A stretch of DNA of 64,000 nucleotides. Origin: Thermogutta terrifontis. Lineage in GTDB: Bacteria; Planctomycetota; Planctomycetia; Pirellulales; Thermoguttaceae. The position numbers were made by a program, and so were the translations under genes. Positions 8,285-17,829 of this stretch are shown here, piece after piece. The notes beneath the pieces were generated by a model. That model saw only the letters and a program-made list of their open reading frames with translations, was not told the DNA's origin and searched no databases. The first letter of the stretch is position 1; each line of letters starts with the position of its first letter. The stretch is from the NCBI RefSeq assembly GCF_002277955.1, contig NZ_CP018477.1, positions 4,299,206-4,363,205 of the forward strand, written 5' to 3'.

Positions 8285-9637
8285 ATGCCCAAATTGATCC
8301 TGGTCTGGCTTACGAGCATTCTCGCGCTTGTTCTATCGGCGGATGGCTTCGCAACTCACGAGGCCCCACAAACGCCGGGAGGTTCGACCACCGCCGCTCG
8401 GCCGAGCGATGGAGGTTCCTCGGCTCAAGCGGAGAATCGCGGGATTGCTCGCCCCGAGACAATCGAGGGTCAAAAGCTCACGGCATCGGAGATACTCAAG
8501 CGATTGGTCCCTGAAGAGCAGGCCATCGCACAGAGACTTTTCAGCTTGGGAGCCGCTCTGGGCACCGATGTCAGCGGACCGGCTGCCCACATCGTCTCCG
8601 TCAATCTGGCAGGCAGATCGATCACCCAAGCAGACCTGGAGCCTATTGGTCGCTTGCGGGAGTTGCGCTCTCTGGTGCTCGATGGCACGCCGATCACTGA
8701 CGTTGGTCTCGTCTACATCGCTCCCCTGCTCAAGTTGGAACAGATCTACCTGAATGGGACACAGATTACTGGCGCCGGACTGGCGATCCTCGCAGAACTT
8801 CCCAACTTGCGCGTGATCGAAGCGGCGGGTACCCGGATCACGGATCGCGGGATCACTTTTTTGGTAGGCCTGCAGCATTTGGAAAGTCTTGCCCTTGGGG
8901 GAACGCTGGTGACCGACCAGGCCATGCCCGAGATAGGAAAAATCGCCACTCTCCGCTTTCTCGATCTCCGATTCACACGAATTGGAACCCCCGGTTTGCG
9001 GGGCCTTGCGACGCTGCGTCTGCAATATCTCAACCTGATGGGCACCCGGGTGGATGACGAAGGGTTGGGCGTGCTCGCCACCATGGATTCCTTGCGGGAA
9101 CTGTATCTGCCGCCAGCGATCACCGATCAGGGATTGAAACAACTCTTGGCCCTTAAAGACCTCGAATACCTCGGCCTTGCCGGAACGCGAATCACCGATG
9201 AAGGCACTCGGTTTCTCGCAGGTTTTGCCAACCTAAAAGGGCTCAATCTATCCGGTACACAGATTTCCGATGAGGGATTAAAGCCACTTATGGCACTCAA
9301 AAACCTCCAGTTTGTGGACCTGTCACGGACGCTGATCACCGATAAGGCCGCGCAGGCAGTCGGCTCGTGGGAGAAGCTTGTGTACCTCAATGTGGATGAT
9401 ACCAAGGTCGGCGACAATTTCATCTCCCAGATTTGTCAGCGATTGCCATTGGAATCGCTGGCCTTGGCACGGACGTTGGTCACCGATGCCGCCGCCGAAG
9501 CCTTGGCCAAATGCCGGACCCTGAAACTGCTGATTGCCTCCGATTCCAGGATGACCAGCGATGGCGTGGCTGCCCTGGCCAAGCAAATGCCGCAAACACA
9601 AATAGTGTACAATTTATCGCGGAGCAGCAAAAATTAA
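8285..9637 (+). CDS. Exported leucine-rich-repeat protein
   Basis: 450-residue protein with an N-terminal signal segment (LILVWLTSILALVLSADGFA). About thirteen 24-residue repeats of the pattern LxxLxLxGTxITDxGLxxLxxL run from residue ~130 to the C-terminus; examples are LRSLVLDGTPITDVGL and LKGLNLSGTQISDEGL. This repeat type is very common in planctomycete exported proteins and usually acts as a binding surface; the ligand cannot be told. ATG 8285 gives the signal peptide but has no clear ribosome site. It stands alone before the DUF1559 gene. Confidence 0.85.
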   Translation: MPKLILVWLTSILALVLSADGFATHEAPQTPGGSTTAARPSDGGSSAQAENRGIARPETIEGQKLTASEILKRLVPEEQAIAQRLFSLGAALGTDVSGPAAHIVSVNLAGRSITQADLEPIGRLRELRSLVLDGTPITDVGLVYIAPLLKLEQIYLNGTQITGAGLAILAELPNLRVIEAAGTRITDRGITFLVGLQHLESLALGGTLVTDQAMPEIGKIATLRFLDLRFTRIGTPGLRGLATLRLQYLNLMGTRVDDEGLGVLATMDSLRELYLPPAITDQGLKQLLALKDLEYLGLAGTRITDEGTRFLAGFANLKGLNLSGTQISDEGLKPLMALKNLQFVDLSRTLITDKAAQAVGSWEKLVYLNVDDTKVGDNFISQICQRLPLESLALARTLVTDAAAEALAKCRTLKLLIASDSRMTSDGVAALAKQMPQTQIVYNLSRSSKN

Positions 9638-9828
9638 ATGGACTATTTGTGACGCACCTCGGAATATGCACGCTGAACACCAAAAACCCAAGCACAAAAA
9701 AGCGCAAATCCGTTGTATCTTCAAGGTGGCCGTGTTAAATTTGGTTAGGTCGGAATTTTTCTCGTAAGGGGCGGACTGGTTTAGTTTTTTTCGGTCATCG
9801 TCAGTCTCAGTCAGAGGAGGTTTGACTC

Positions 9829-10914
9829 ATGCGACACGCTGCTTTTGGCAAGATTCCGAAACGCAAAAAAGGTTTCACGCTCGTCGAGCTCCTCGTCGTG
9901 ATCGCGATCATCGGCATTTTGATCGCACTCCTTCTACCTGCCGTACAAGCGGCTCGGGAAGCAGCACGCCGCAGCCAGTGTACCAATAACCTGAAGCAGT
10001 TTGCGCTGGCTGTTCATAATTACCACGACGTTTACAAAACGTTCCCGCGACAGAGCTACATCAGCTTTTTAGCCGGTTCCGGGGTGAACCTTGACCCCTG
10101 GCGAATTTGGCAAGGCTACAGCGTCCACACGATGATCTTGCCGTACATCGAACAACGGGCGATCTATGACCGAATCGACTGGCGAATTTGGGACGGTTGG
10201 TACAATCAGCCAGCACAGCTGCGCGAGGCTGTAATTCAAACATTCTTGTGCCCGTCTGATATGAAGGCCCCGCAAACAGGGTGGCTCCATGGACCGGGTT
10301 GCAACTACGCGGTGAATTCCGGCCCCTGGTTGATCTGGTGGGACTATAGCCAGATGTGCCCCGGTACCTTCCGCCCGAACCTCGAAACCACGATCGCGGA
10401 GGTCATCGACGGAACCTCCAACACAATCATGGCGTCGGAGGTCCTCAAAGGCGATGACAATGGCGCCCAGTACCTGCCAGGTGAACCCGTCAGAAACGTA
10501 ATCCCGAGCTGGTACAATCACGGCGACCCGAACACCTATCTTGCCCCGACACTGCGGAATCAGCCGGTCCAGCCCTACATCGACAACCTGAACGCCTGGG
10601 GTATCCAGTGTCAGGCGAACATCGGTGACCACCTCAGCAACAATGGATGGAACTGGATGGGTGCCAACTACACCCAAACAGTGTTCAACACCATCGTGCC
10701 GCCGAACTGGCAGTATCCGACATGCATCGCGGAAGGCCCTCCGGGTATGGCATCCGACCGGGATGGCGCTTATCCTGCTCGGAGTTACCATCCGGGCGGT
10801 TGCAACCACGCCATGGTTGACGGGTCGGTGCGGTTCATTTCCAATACGGTCGATCTGCCGACCTACTGGGCGCTGGGCAGCCGGGCCGGTCGCGAGTCGG
10901 TCCAGGCCCCATGA
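9829..10914 (+). CDS. DUF1559 prepilin-like protein
   Basis: 361 residues with a type IV prepilin leader: KKG15 | FTLVE, with Glu at +5 of the mature protein, followed by the hydrophobic helix [28 protein letters not shown]. The C-terminus has the DUF1559 mark [19 protein letters not shown]. The start follows AGAGGAGG. DUF1559 proteins occur in many copies in planctomycetes; the leader implies processing by a prepilin peptidase, but the assembled structure and role are not established. A strong hairpin follows the gene, and a small lipoprotein gene comes next. Confidence 0.93.
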   Translation: MRHAAFGKIPKRKKGFTLVELLVVIAIIGILIALLLPAVQAAREAARRSQCTNNLKQFALAVHNYHDVYKTFPRQSYISFLAGSGVNLDPWRIWQGYSVHTMILPYIEQRAIYDRIDWRIWDGWYNQPAQLREAVIQTFLCPSDMKAPQTGWLHGPGCNYAVNSGPWLIWWDYSQMCPGTFRPNLETTIAEVIDGTSNTIMASEVLKGDDNGAQYLPGEPVRNVIPSWYNHGDPNTYLAPTLRNQPVQPYIDNLNAWGIQCQANIGDHLSNNGWNWMGANYTQTVFNTIVPPNWQYPTCIAEGPPGMASDRDGAYPARSYHPGGCNHAMVDGSVRFISNTVDLPTYWALGSRAGRESVQAP

Positions 10915-11012
10915 TAGCGGTTTTCTTCCGCACTCCGTGAATCGCGGTCTATGACTGCGCCGAGTCGCAGGCCACACGGTGGCCGGTGAGCATGGTAAGT
11001 CAGCAAGTGTGC

Positions 11013-11042
11013 GGCTGAGGCACAGTCACCTGTGCCTCAGCC
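11013..11042 (+). terminator. Strong hairpin between DUF1559 and lipoprotein genes
   Basis: A perfect 13-base stem (GGCTGAGGCACAG with its complement) and a 4-base loop, without a long T run. It may stop or attenuate transcription, or stabilise the end of the DUF1559 transcript. Confidence 0.6.
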
Positions 11043-11090
11043 CGATTTGGGTTGATACAGGTTTCAAACAGCCGCAGGGAGGAGACCACG

Positions 11091-11453
11091 ATGCTTCAGC
11101 GGACGACCTACGCGATCTTGGTAATGGCGGTTACGGTGTTGGTCATTGGGTGTTCGCAGGCAAAATCAGTTAAGCCGCCCGAACGCAACCCCAAGGAAGA
11201 GTTGATCAAGATCCTGCAACCGATTGCCGAGGGCAAGTTGCAGCAGGCGGGCAGCGCAATGGGAGAAGTGATGAACCTGATTGAACAGCTCAAAAAGACC
11301 GATCCGGCTTTGGGCAACGAGCTAGAAGGCGACGGCAAAAAGATTATGAGCACCCAGGATATCAATACAGTCAAGGCCACCGCCCAGGCGATGCTCCAGA
11401 AGCTGGGCGCAGGGAGCAGCGGCGGGGCAGCTCCGTCTCAACCCTCTCCGTAA
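11091..11453 (+). CDS. Small lipoprotein of unknown function
   Basis: 120 residues with a lipoprotein signal; the lipobox LVIGC gives Cys21 as lipidation site. The mature part is a short mostly helical domain (EELIKILQPIAEGKLQQAGSAM...) and ends in a Gly/Ser/Pro tail. ATG 11091 follows GGGAGGAG. Small helical proteins of this kind often follow DUF1559 genes in planctomycetes, so a shared role is likely but unproven. I do not recognise a named domain. Confidence 0.75.
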   Translation: MLQRTTYAILVMAVTVLVIGCSQAKSVKPPERNPKEELIKILQPIAEGKLQQAGSAMGEVMNLIEQLKKTDPALGNELEGDGKKIMSTQDINTVKATAQAMLQKLGAGSSGGAAPSQPSP

Positions 11454-11492
11454 GGATTCGGCAACGCTGACTGATGTATTTCGGTAGTGATA

Positions 11493-11530
11493 GCCACGTC
11501 GCCCAACTCTCTTCGCGGCGTGGCATTTTT
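11493..11530 (+). terminator. Rho-independent terminator after the small lipoprotein
   Basis: Stem GCCACGTCGC/GCGGCGTGGC (one wobble pair) with a 12-base loop, followed by CATTTTT, 40 bases after the stop. Confidence 0.8.
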
Positions 11531-11718
11531 GTTAGACAGCCTCGGATGGCACGGAGATAATGCTCCACCAAAAGAGAAGTTTTCATTCCGGTCGTTAGCC
11601 AAAAAACGGAAGTCAAATAAAGTGAACCTATCAGCGAGGGTGGGAATACAACGTAAAGGTCGGCTCCGCTATCCTGGCCGGCCGCAGAAGTTTCTTCAGA
11701 CGACATGTTCCGCCGAGG

Positions 11719-13143
11719 ATGATGAGGCTCACTGACGAAAATTTGCCAGGCCGTTCCGACGCCGAAAGCTTGTCGGAATCGCCGGCCGCACCGGAAAAGC
11801 CAGTTCGAAGGCGCTCATTATGGGTTCGCAAGCGTTTTTGGGCTGGCTGCGCCGGTCTCCTGCTGATCGGCGTTCTCTTCCGCTTGGTGTGGGATTGGAC
11901 CCATCCGCCCAGCCCCCTGCTTCAGGTTGCAGCAGATGCCGCACCGGAAGTGGCCGAATTGCTTCGCGAGGCCAATCAGCTGGCCCAGGACACTGTCGCC
12001 ATCTTCCCTGACGACCCGTATGCATGGGATGTGATGGGCCAGCTCCTCGGCCGGTTTGGAAAAACCGAAGAAGCAGCGCAATGCTGGGAAAAGGCACTGA
12101 AGCTGGATCCGAAGTTTGCGGTCGGGTATCAGTCCCTCGGCAATCTCGCGCTGGAGCGTGGGGAGCTGAAAAAGGCCGCTGAATATTACCGCAGGGCTTG
12201 GGAGCTCGAGCGTGACTCGTCGGTTTACCCCGTCCAACTGGCGGAAGTCCTCATCCAGGATGGTCGGCTCGAGGAAGCCCGGCAGGTGCTTACCGAGTGC
12301 CTCCGTCGGCACCCGCGTTCTCTTCCGGCTCGGGCACTACTCGGTCAGATTCTCGTCCCTTTAAAGGACTACTCCGCCGCGTGCGAGCATCTCATGTACG
12401 TGATCACTGCCAACCCGGAATACACCAATGCGTATTATCCTCTATCGACCGCGCTCAGCCGCCTGGGACAGACGGAAGAAGCGCGGAAGTACCTGGCACG
12501 ATTCCAAGAGTTGAAACGTCGTGACGAACAGCGACACCGAATGGATTTGAAAAAGGAGACACAGCTTCCTGCCGTCCGTGCTGCAGTGGCGCGGGCCTAT
12601 TTGCTCGTTGCAAAAATCTATATCGCACGGGGTGATATTAGCACGGGAGAACGGCTCTTGAATCGCGGCCAGGAGCTGAATCCCGACGAAAAGGAAATCC
12701 CGCCGCTTCTGGCGTGGCTTCAGTTCAAAACTGGGCGTGAAAACGAGGCGACATCGATTCTCCGCGATTACCGCCAGAAACACGGCAACTCGCTGGAAGC
12801 TCAAATGGCCGCGGGCAAAGTTTTTGCCGAATTCAAAAAATTTGAAGAGGCGGAAGCTGCGTATCGTCGGGCGATTGAGCTGACTCCCCTGGAGGCCGGG
12901 GGATACGCGGCGCTGGCTTCGCTGTACATCACGGCCGGCCGGCGTCCCTTCGACGCGCACGTTTTGGCCCTGCGGGCCGTGGCCCGCGAACCAGCACCCC
13001 AGTTCTTCTTCATCCTGGCCCTCGCCGCGCAGCGGGATGGAGATACCCCGGCAGCACTCGCCGCTGCTCAAGAAGCCGCCCGCTTGGATCCGTCCAACGA
13101 CCAGTATCAGAGGTTGCTCGAAAGTCTCCGCCGGACGCCGTGA
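11719..13143 (+). CDS. Membrane-anchored TPR protein
   Basis: 474 residues. A basic stretch precedes one membrane helix (about residues 40-58, FWAGCAGLLLIGVLFRLVW), and the rest is tetratricopeptide repeats, for example PYAWDVMGQLLGRFGKTEEAAQCWEKALKLDPKFAVGYQSLGNL. The orientation places the repeats outside the membrane. The stop overlaps the GTG start of the VCBS gene by four bases (GTGA), so the two are translated together. TPR genes alternate with VCBS genes in this cluster, pointing to a physical partnership of unknown purpose. Confidence 0.85.
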   Translation: MMRLTDENLPGRSDAESLSESPAAPEKPVRRRSLWVRKRFWAGCAGLLLIGVLFRLVWDWTHPPSPLLQVAADAAPEVAELLREANQLAQDTVAIFPDDPYAWDVMGQLLGRFGKTEEAAQCWEKALKLDPKFAVGYQSLGNLALERGELKKAAEYYRRAWELERDSSVYPVQLAEVLIQDGRLEEARQVLTECLRRHPRSLPARALLGQILVPLKDYSAACEHLMYVITANPEYTNAYYPLSTALSRLGQTEEARKYLARFQELKRRDEQRHRMDLKKETQLPAVRAAVARAYLLVAKIYIARGDISTGERLLNRGQELNPDEKEIPPLLAWLQFKTGRENEATSILRDYRQKHGNSLEAQMAAGKVFAEFKKFEEAEAAYRRAIELTPLEAGGYAALASLYITAGRRPFDAHVLALRAVAREPAPQFFFILALAAQRDGDTPAALAAAQEAARLDPSNDQYQRLLESLRRTP

Positions 13144-14888
13144 GAACAACGATTCCTCAATCCATCCCGCTGGTAAGTCTGTTCTTGCGATTTGTGCTCA
13201 TCGGCGCCCTGGCGGCCATGCTGGGATTCGTCGGGTGCCGCCGGGAAACCACGCCTTCTGAATCCCGCATTCCTCTCATGCGCGACGTCACGAAGGAGAC
13301 TGGCATCACCTTTGTTCACACCGATGGAAGCAGCGGTCGCCGTTACATTATGGAAACGGTGACGTGTGGACTGGCCCTCTTTGATTACAACAACGACGGC
13401 CTTCTGGATATCTACTTTGTCAACGGAGCGCCGCTACCGGGTGCGCCAGCTCGCAATCCGCCCCCTCGTAACGAGTTGTGGCGCAACGATGGCAACTGGC
13501 ACTTCACCAACGTGACCGACCAGGCTGGTGTGGGCGATACAGGCTTTGGCATGGGGGTCACGGTGGGCGATTATGACAATGATGGCTGGCCGGATATATT
13601 CGTGAATAACTATGGCCCAAATAAACTTTACCATAATAATGGCGATGGAACGTTTACTGATGTCACTGACCAGGCCGGCGTGGGCGGTGGAAATCGCATG
13701 GGTGCTGGGGCTGCCTTCCTGGACTATGACAACGATGGAGACCTCGACCTCTATGTGGCCAATTACGTGAAATTCACCGAACAGAGCCATCGCGTCCACT
13801 ACGTCAAGGGCTACCCGATGTATGCCGGGCCACGCGATTTTCCGCCCGAGCCAGATCAGCTCTACCGCAACAACGGGGACGGAACATTCACCGATGTCAG
13901 TATGGAAACGGGCATCGGAACGCACGCCGGCTCAGGAATGGGAATCGTGTGTTCCGACTACGACAATGATGGTGACACCGATGTGTTTGTCCTCAATGAT
14001 GTGGCGGGCAATTTTCTCTTCCGCAACGATGGGCAGGGACACTTCGAAGAGGTTGGTTTGGAAACCGGCTTTGCCTACAACGGCAGCGGGGATGAACTTG
14101 GGAGCATGGGCATCGACTGCGGTGACTACGATAACGACGGCTGGCTTGATTTCTTCATGACTTCGTACCAGGCAGAGCTGCCCGTCCTCTATCGGAATCT
14201 GGGCAATGGAACTTTGGAAGACGTCACCGTTGTGACTGGGGCCGGGCAGGGATGCCTCCCCTACGTGAACTGGGGAACTGGTTTAATCGACTTTAATAAC
14301 GATGGCTGGAAAGACTTATTTATCGCCTGCGGTCATCTTCAAGACAATATTGACCTTTACGACGACTCCACAGCCTATGCAGTTCGGAATATTCTCCTTC
14401 TCAATCGCGGAAATGGCACATTCGAGGATGTCAGTCGTCGCTGCGGCGATGGTCTCGATCCCGTCTTTAGTAGCCGCGGCGCGGTATTTGGAGATCTCGA
14501 CAATGATGGCGACATCGACATTGTCGTCTTAAACTCTCGGGAAAAACCAACAATTATTCGCAACGACCAGCGCAGCGGAAATCACTGGGTCCAGATCACG
14601 TTGCGCGGCGTGCAGTCAAATCGCGATGCTGTTGGTGCAAAAATCAGGATCGTCGCAGGGGGGCTCACTCAGGTGGACGAGGTCCACAGCGGGCGAGGTT
14701 ATCAAAGCTACTGGGGGCCGCGGCTCCACTTCGGTTTGGGCCGGGCAGCAGTAATTGACCGGATTGAAATCCACTGGCCTTCTGGAAAGACACAGGTCTT
14801 TGAGCATCTCCCGGTAGATCGGTTCATCACCTTCACGGAAGGCGAAAGTACTTTTTTAAGCAAGAGCGTCGATGAGATGCCGCACTGA
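13140..14888 (+). CDS. VCBS/FG-GAP repeat lipoprotein with ASPIC/UnbV domain (paralog 1)
   Basis: 582 residues, CRTAC1-like. A lipoprotein signal ends at GFVGC (Cys33). Seven Ca-binding DxNxDGxxD blades follow (DYNNDGLLDIYF through DLDNDGDIDIVV), forming a predicted seven-bladed propeller. The C-terminal ASPIC/UnbV domain includes EVHSGRGYQSYWGPRLHFGLG and IHWPSGKTQVFEHLPVD. GTG 13140 overlaps the TPR stop. First of three tandem paralogs. The family is common in planctomycetes and acidobacteria and is extracellular or surface-bound; the molecular function is unknown. Confidence 0.88.
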   Translation: MRTTIPQSIPLVSLFLRFVLIGALAAMLGFVGCRRETTPSESRIPLMRDVTKETGITFVHTDGSSGRRYIMETVTCGLALFDYNNDGLLDIYFVNGAPLPGAPARNPPPRNELWRNDGNWHFTNVTDQAGVGDTGFGMGVTVGDYDNDGWPDIFVNNYGPNKLYHNNGDGTFTDVTDQAGVGGGNRMGAGAAFLDYDNDGDLDLYVANYVKFTEQSHRVHYVKGYPMYAGPRDFPPEPDQLYRNNGDGTFTDVSMETGIGTHAGSGMGIVCSDYDNDGDTDVFVLNDVAGNFLFRNDGQGHFEEVGLETGFAYNGSGDELGSMGIDCGDYDNDGWLDFFMTSYQAELPVLYRNLGNGTLEDVTVVTGAGQGCLPYVNWGTGLIDFNNDGWKDLFIACGHLQDNIDLYDDSTAYAVRNILLLNRGNGTFEDVSRRCGDGLDPVFSSRGAVFGDLDNDGDIDIVVLNSREKPTIIRNDQRSGNHWVQITLRGVQSNRDAVGAKIRIVAGGLTQVDEVHSGRGYQSYWGPRLHFGLGRAAVIDRIEIHWPSGKTQVFEHLPVDRFITFTEGESTFLSKSVDEMPH

Positions 14889-14905
14889 TATACAGAAGTT
14901 CATCT

Positions 14906-16663
14906 ATGTTATCGCGACAATATCTCAATAACCGCCTGATTTATCTCACGCTGGTCGCCGGGGCGGTGGTATTGTGCCTAACGAGTTGCCGTCGTGGCGT
15001 CGATTCCTCAGCCACGAGCCGCTCGGCCAGCAGCAGTATCGTCCTGAAAGATGTGTCCAAAAGCTCTGGCATTACATTCCGACACACCGATGGCAGCAGT
15101 GGCGAGCACTATATTATCGAGCCCATGAGTGCCGGCCTTGCACTTTTTGACTACGATAATGATGGCTTTATTGACATTTATTTTCTGAATGGTGCTCCAC
15201 TTCCCGGTTACAAGGGACCGCCTAATCCGCGAAACGCGCTGTACAGGAATAACGGAGACTGGACATTCACCGACGTGACCGACCGGGCGCGTGTGGGCGA
15301 CACAGGATACGGACTTGGCGTGACGGTGGGGGATTTCGACAATGATGGCGATCCCGACCTCTATGTGAACAATTATGGACCTAATGTTTTTTATCGCAAT
15401 AATGGCGATGGAACATTTACCGACATCACGTCACAGACCGGAACCGCCGGGCCGGCCGATTACGTCGGGGCCGGGGCACTTTTTCTGGATGTCGATCGCG
15501 ACGGTTTTCTCGATCTCTATGTGGGGAATTATCTGCGGTTCGATCCAAGTATGAATGTCGTGCGGATGATCGACGGTATGCGATCTTATCCGTCACCGCG
15601 AGACTATTTACCCATTCCTGATTCTCTCTATCGCAACAATGGCGACGGAACGTTTACCGATATCAGCGAGGCTTCCGGAATCGCTTCCGTGAAAGGGACT
15701 GCCATGGGGATGGTGGCGGCCGATGTGGATAATGATGGCGACACCGATATCTTCGTCCTCAACGACGTCGCAGAGAACTTCTTGTTTATCAATGATGGCA
15801 CCGGTCATTTCACTGAATCCGCGATCGAGCGTGGGGTCGCCTACAACGCATACGGGGAAGAAAATGCCAGTATGGGCGTGGACTGCGGCGACGTGGATCG
15901 TGATGGGTGGTTGGATTTTTACATGACCGCCTACGAAGACGAGTTGGCGGTCCTATACCGGAATCTCGGTGGCGGCTACTTTGAAGACGTTACCCAGCTT
16001 ACAGGTGCAGGCGAAGGCACGTACGCTCATGTCAACTGGGGCGTTGGCCTGGTGGATCTCGATAATGATGGTGACCTGGATATCTTTATTGCCAACGGGC
16101 ACACGGAAGATAATATCGAGGCCCGAAGCTCGGCCACCGCGTGGCGGGTCCGCAATCTCGTTTTGATGAACGACGGTAAGGGACATTTTCGAAACATTAC
16201 AGACGAATGCGGCGACGGGCTCGCGCCCGTCGAGGCCAGTCGCGGAGCGGCTTTCGCCGACCTTGACAACGATGGAGATATCGACATTGTGGTTCTCAAT
16301 TCTCGCAGCGCTCCCACCATCATTGAAAACCGAACGAATAACGGAAATCACTGGATTCAGATTATTCTCGAGGGAACCAAGACAAATCGCGATGGCGTTG
16401 GCAGTCAGGTCACGCTTACTGCAGGGGATTTAAAACTCGTCCAGGAAAAGCTGGGGGGACGCGGCTATCAATCGTACTGGGGTTCAAGGCTCCATTTTGG
16501 TTTAGGCCAGCACAATCACATTGACCAAATCGAAGTTCGGTGGTTAAGTGGCACTACAGATACACTAAGGAACGTTCCGGTCGATTGTTTTATTAAAATC
16601 AAAGAAGGAACTCAGCGTTTCGAAGTCCTACGGTTACCACGGGCAAAAGGCTCTCCAAAATAG
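14906..16663 (+). CDS. VCBS/FG-GAP repeat lipoprotein with ASPIC/UnbV domain (paralog 2)
   Basis: 585 residues, collinear with the gene 17 bases upstream. The lipobox LCLTSC gives Cys28. Seven Ca-loop blades (DYDNDGFIDIYF to DLDNDGDIDIVV) precede a C-terminal ASPIC/UnbV domain (GGRGYQSYWGSRLHFGLG). The ASPIC segment reads VQEKLGGRGYQ where the other two paralogs have DEVHSGRGYQ, so one conserved position has diverged. Clearly a tandem duplicate of its neighbour. Confidence 0.88.
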   Translation: MLSRQYLNNRLIYLTLVAGAVVLCLTSCRRGVDSSATSRSASSSIVLKDVSKSSGITFRHTDGSSGEHYIIEPMSAGLALFDYDNDGFIDIYFLNGAPLPGYKGPPNPRNALYRNNGDWTFTDVTDRARVGDTGYGLGVTVGDFDNDGDPDLYVNNYGPNVFYRNNGDGTFTDITSQTGTAGPADYVGAGALFLDVDRDGFLDLYVGNYLRFDPSMNVVRMIDGMRSYPSPRDYLPIPDSLYRNNGDGTFTDISEASGIASVKGTAMGMVAADVDNDGDTDIFVLNDVAENFLFINDGTGHFTESAIERGVAYNAYGEENASMGVDCGDVDRDGWLDFYMTAYEDELAVLYRNLGGGYFEDVTQLTGAGEGTYAHVNWGVGLVDLDNDGDLDIFIANGHTEDNIEARSSATAWRVRNLVLMNDGKGHFRNITDECGDGLAPVEASRGAAFADLDNDGDIDIVVLNSRSAPTIIENRTNNGNHWIQIILEGTKTNRDGVGSQVTLTAGDLKLVQEKLGGRGYQSYWGSRLHFGLGQHNHIDQIEVRWLSGTTDTLRNVPVDCFIKIKEGTQRFEVLRLPRAKGSPK

Positions 16664-16712
16664 GCTTCTCGATCAGCACCGATCGAAGCCATGTGAGGGA
16701 GGCCACACAGAG

Positions 16713-17798
16713 ATGATCCTGCGCAGACGCGTTCCGGCTTGGGTGGTCGTGTTGGCAGGGGTTAGCGGCGTAGCTGGACTTGTTGCGTTATTTCTCTGGA
16801 GGCCATTATTCCAAAAACAACCTCATCACTCACCACATACTCGTCCAACAACAGGCATTATCGCTCCCGAATTCGTTAATAAACCCGTGCCGCAGACGAC
16901 TCAGCAGATCACGGAGGAAATGGATCTGGTTGCCCATTGGCTGGAAATCGCGTTCCCGGACCGCGTGGAAATGCTGGAACTTGCCGCCCGGCTGAGGTTT
17001 CACCGGGGGGATCTCGATAAGGCAGAACAATTGTGGCGCCGCGCGATCAGCATTGATCCCACCTATCCTTTTGCCCATCATGGGGTGGCAATCGTCCGGG
17101 CTCTACGCGGCGACTATGAAGCGGCCATTAGCGAATATCGCGAGACGCTTCGCCTCAGCCCAAGGGCAGTGGAACCACTTCTGGAGCTGGGCGATGTACT
17201 CATTAAGTCCGGAAAAATTGATGAGGCCATCGATCTACTCGAGAACGATTTCCCATCCACGGTGGAATCTGTCTGGCGATACACCATGCTCGGAGAGTGT
17301 TATCTGCGTAAGGATGATTTGACCAAGGCGCGACTCATGTACGAATTGGCTCTTTCTCGTAACCCCAACGACTCGTCCGCCCTATATGGTTTATCGCTTG
17401 CCCTGGTTCGGCAGGGCTACCAGTCCGAAGCCGACAAACTGGCCCAGCGGCTCAAACAGCTGCGTGAGTCTGAGCGTGAAAGCGAGCGGGAGAAGCGGCG
17501 GCGCTTTGACGAGCGAGAAGATCTCGCTCGAAAGCTGGCTGAAGCTTACAGTGGCGCGGCGCGATTTCTTTTATCGCGCAATGCAGTTGATCAGTCAAAA
17601 GCATTTGCGCAACGGGCAATTCAACTTCAACCCGACCAACCTGTAGCTCGGCAGCTTCTGGCCGAAATTCGGCTCAAAGAACTGGCGTCCCTCGCGCCGG
17701 TCACGCAACATGTTTCTCCGGGCGGTGGAGACCACCCCACAAACACACAATCACAGGGCGAAATGCCTTCGGACGACTCCTCAAATAAAAAACCGTGA
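16713..17798 (+). CDS. Membrane-anchored TPR protein (second)
   Basis: 361 residues; GGGAGG lies upstream of ATG 16713. One N-terminal membrane helix (VPAWVVVLAGVSGVAGLVALFLW) is followed by TPR-like helical repeats such as DLDKAEQLWRRAISIDPTYPFAHHGVAIVRALRGDYEAAISEYRETLRLSP. A highly charged helix (ESERESEREKRRRFDEREDL) sits near residue 255, and the tail is low-complexity. It pairs with the third VCBS gene as the first TPR gene pairs with paralog 1. Confidence 0.82.
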   Translation: MILRRRVPAWVVVLAGVSGVAGLVALFLWRPLFQKQPHHSPHTRPTTGIIAPEFVNKPVPQTTQQITEEMDLVAHWLEIAFPDRVEMLELAARLRFHRGDLDKAEQLWRRAISIDPTYPFAHHGVAIVRALRGDYEAAISEYRETLRLSPRAVEPLLELGDVLIKSGKIDEAIDLLENDFPSTVESVWRYTMLGECYLRKDDLTKARLMYELALSRNPNDSSALYGLSLALVRQGYQSEADKLAQRLKQLRESERESEREKRRRFDEREDLARKLAEAYSGAARFLLSRNAVDQSKAFAQRAIQLQPDQPVARQLLAEIRLKELASLAPVTQHVSPGGGDHPTNTQSQGEMPSDDSSNKKP

Positions 17799-17829
17799 CA
17801 GCTTGAGCACATAGCGGCCGAAGAGCTTT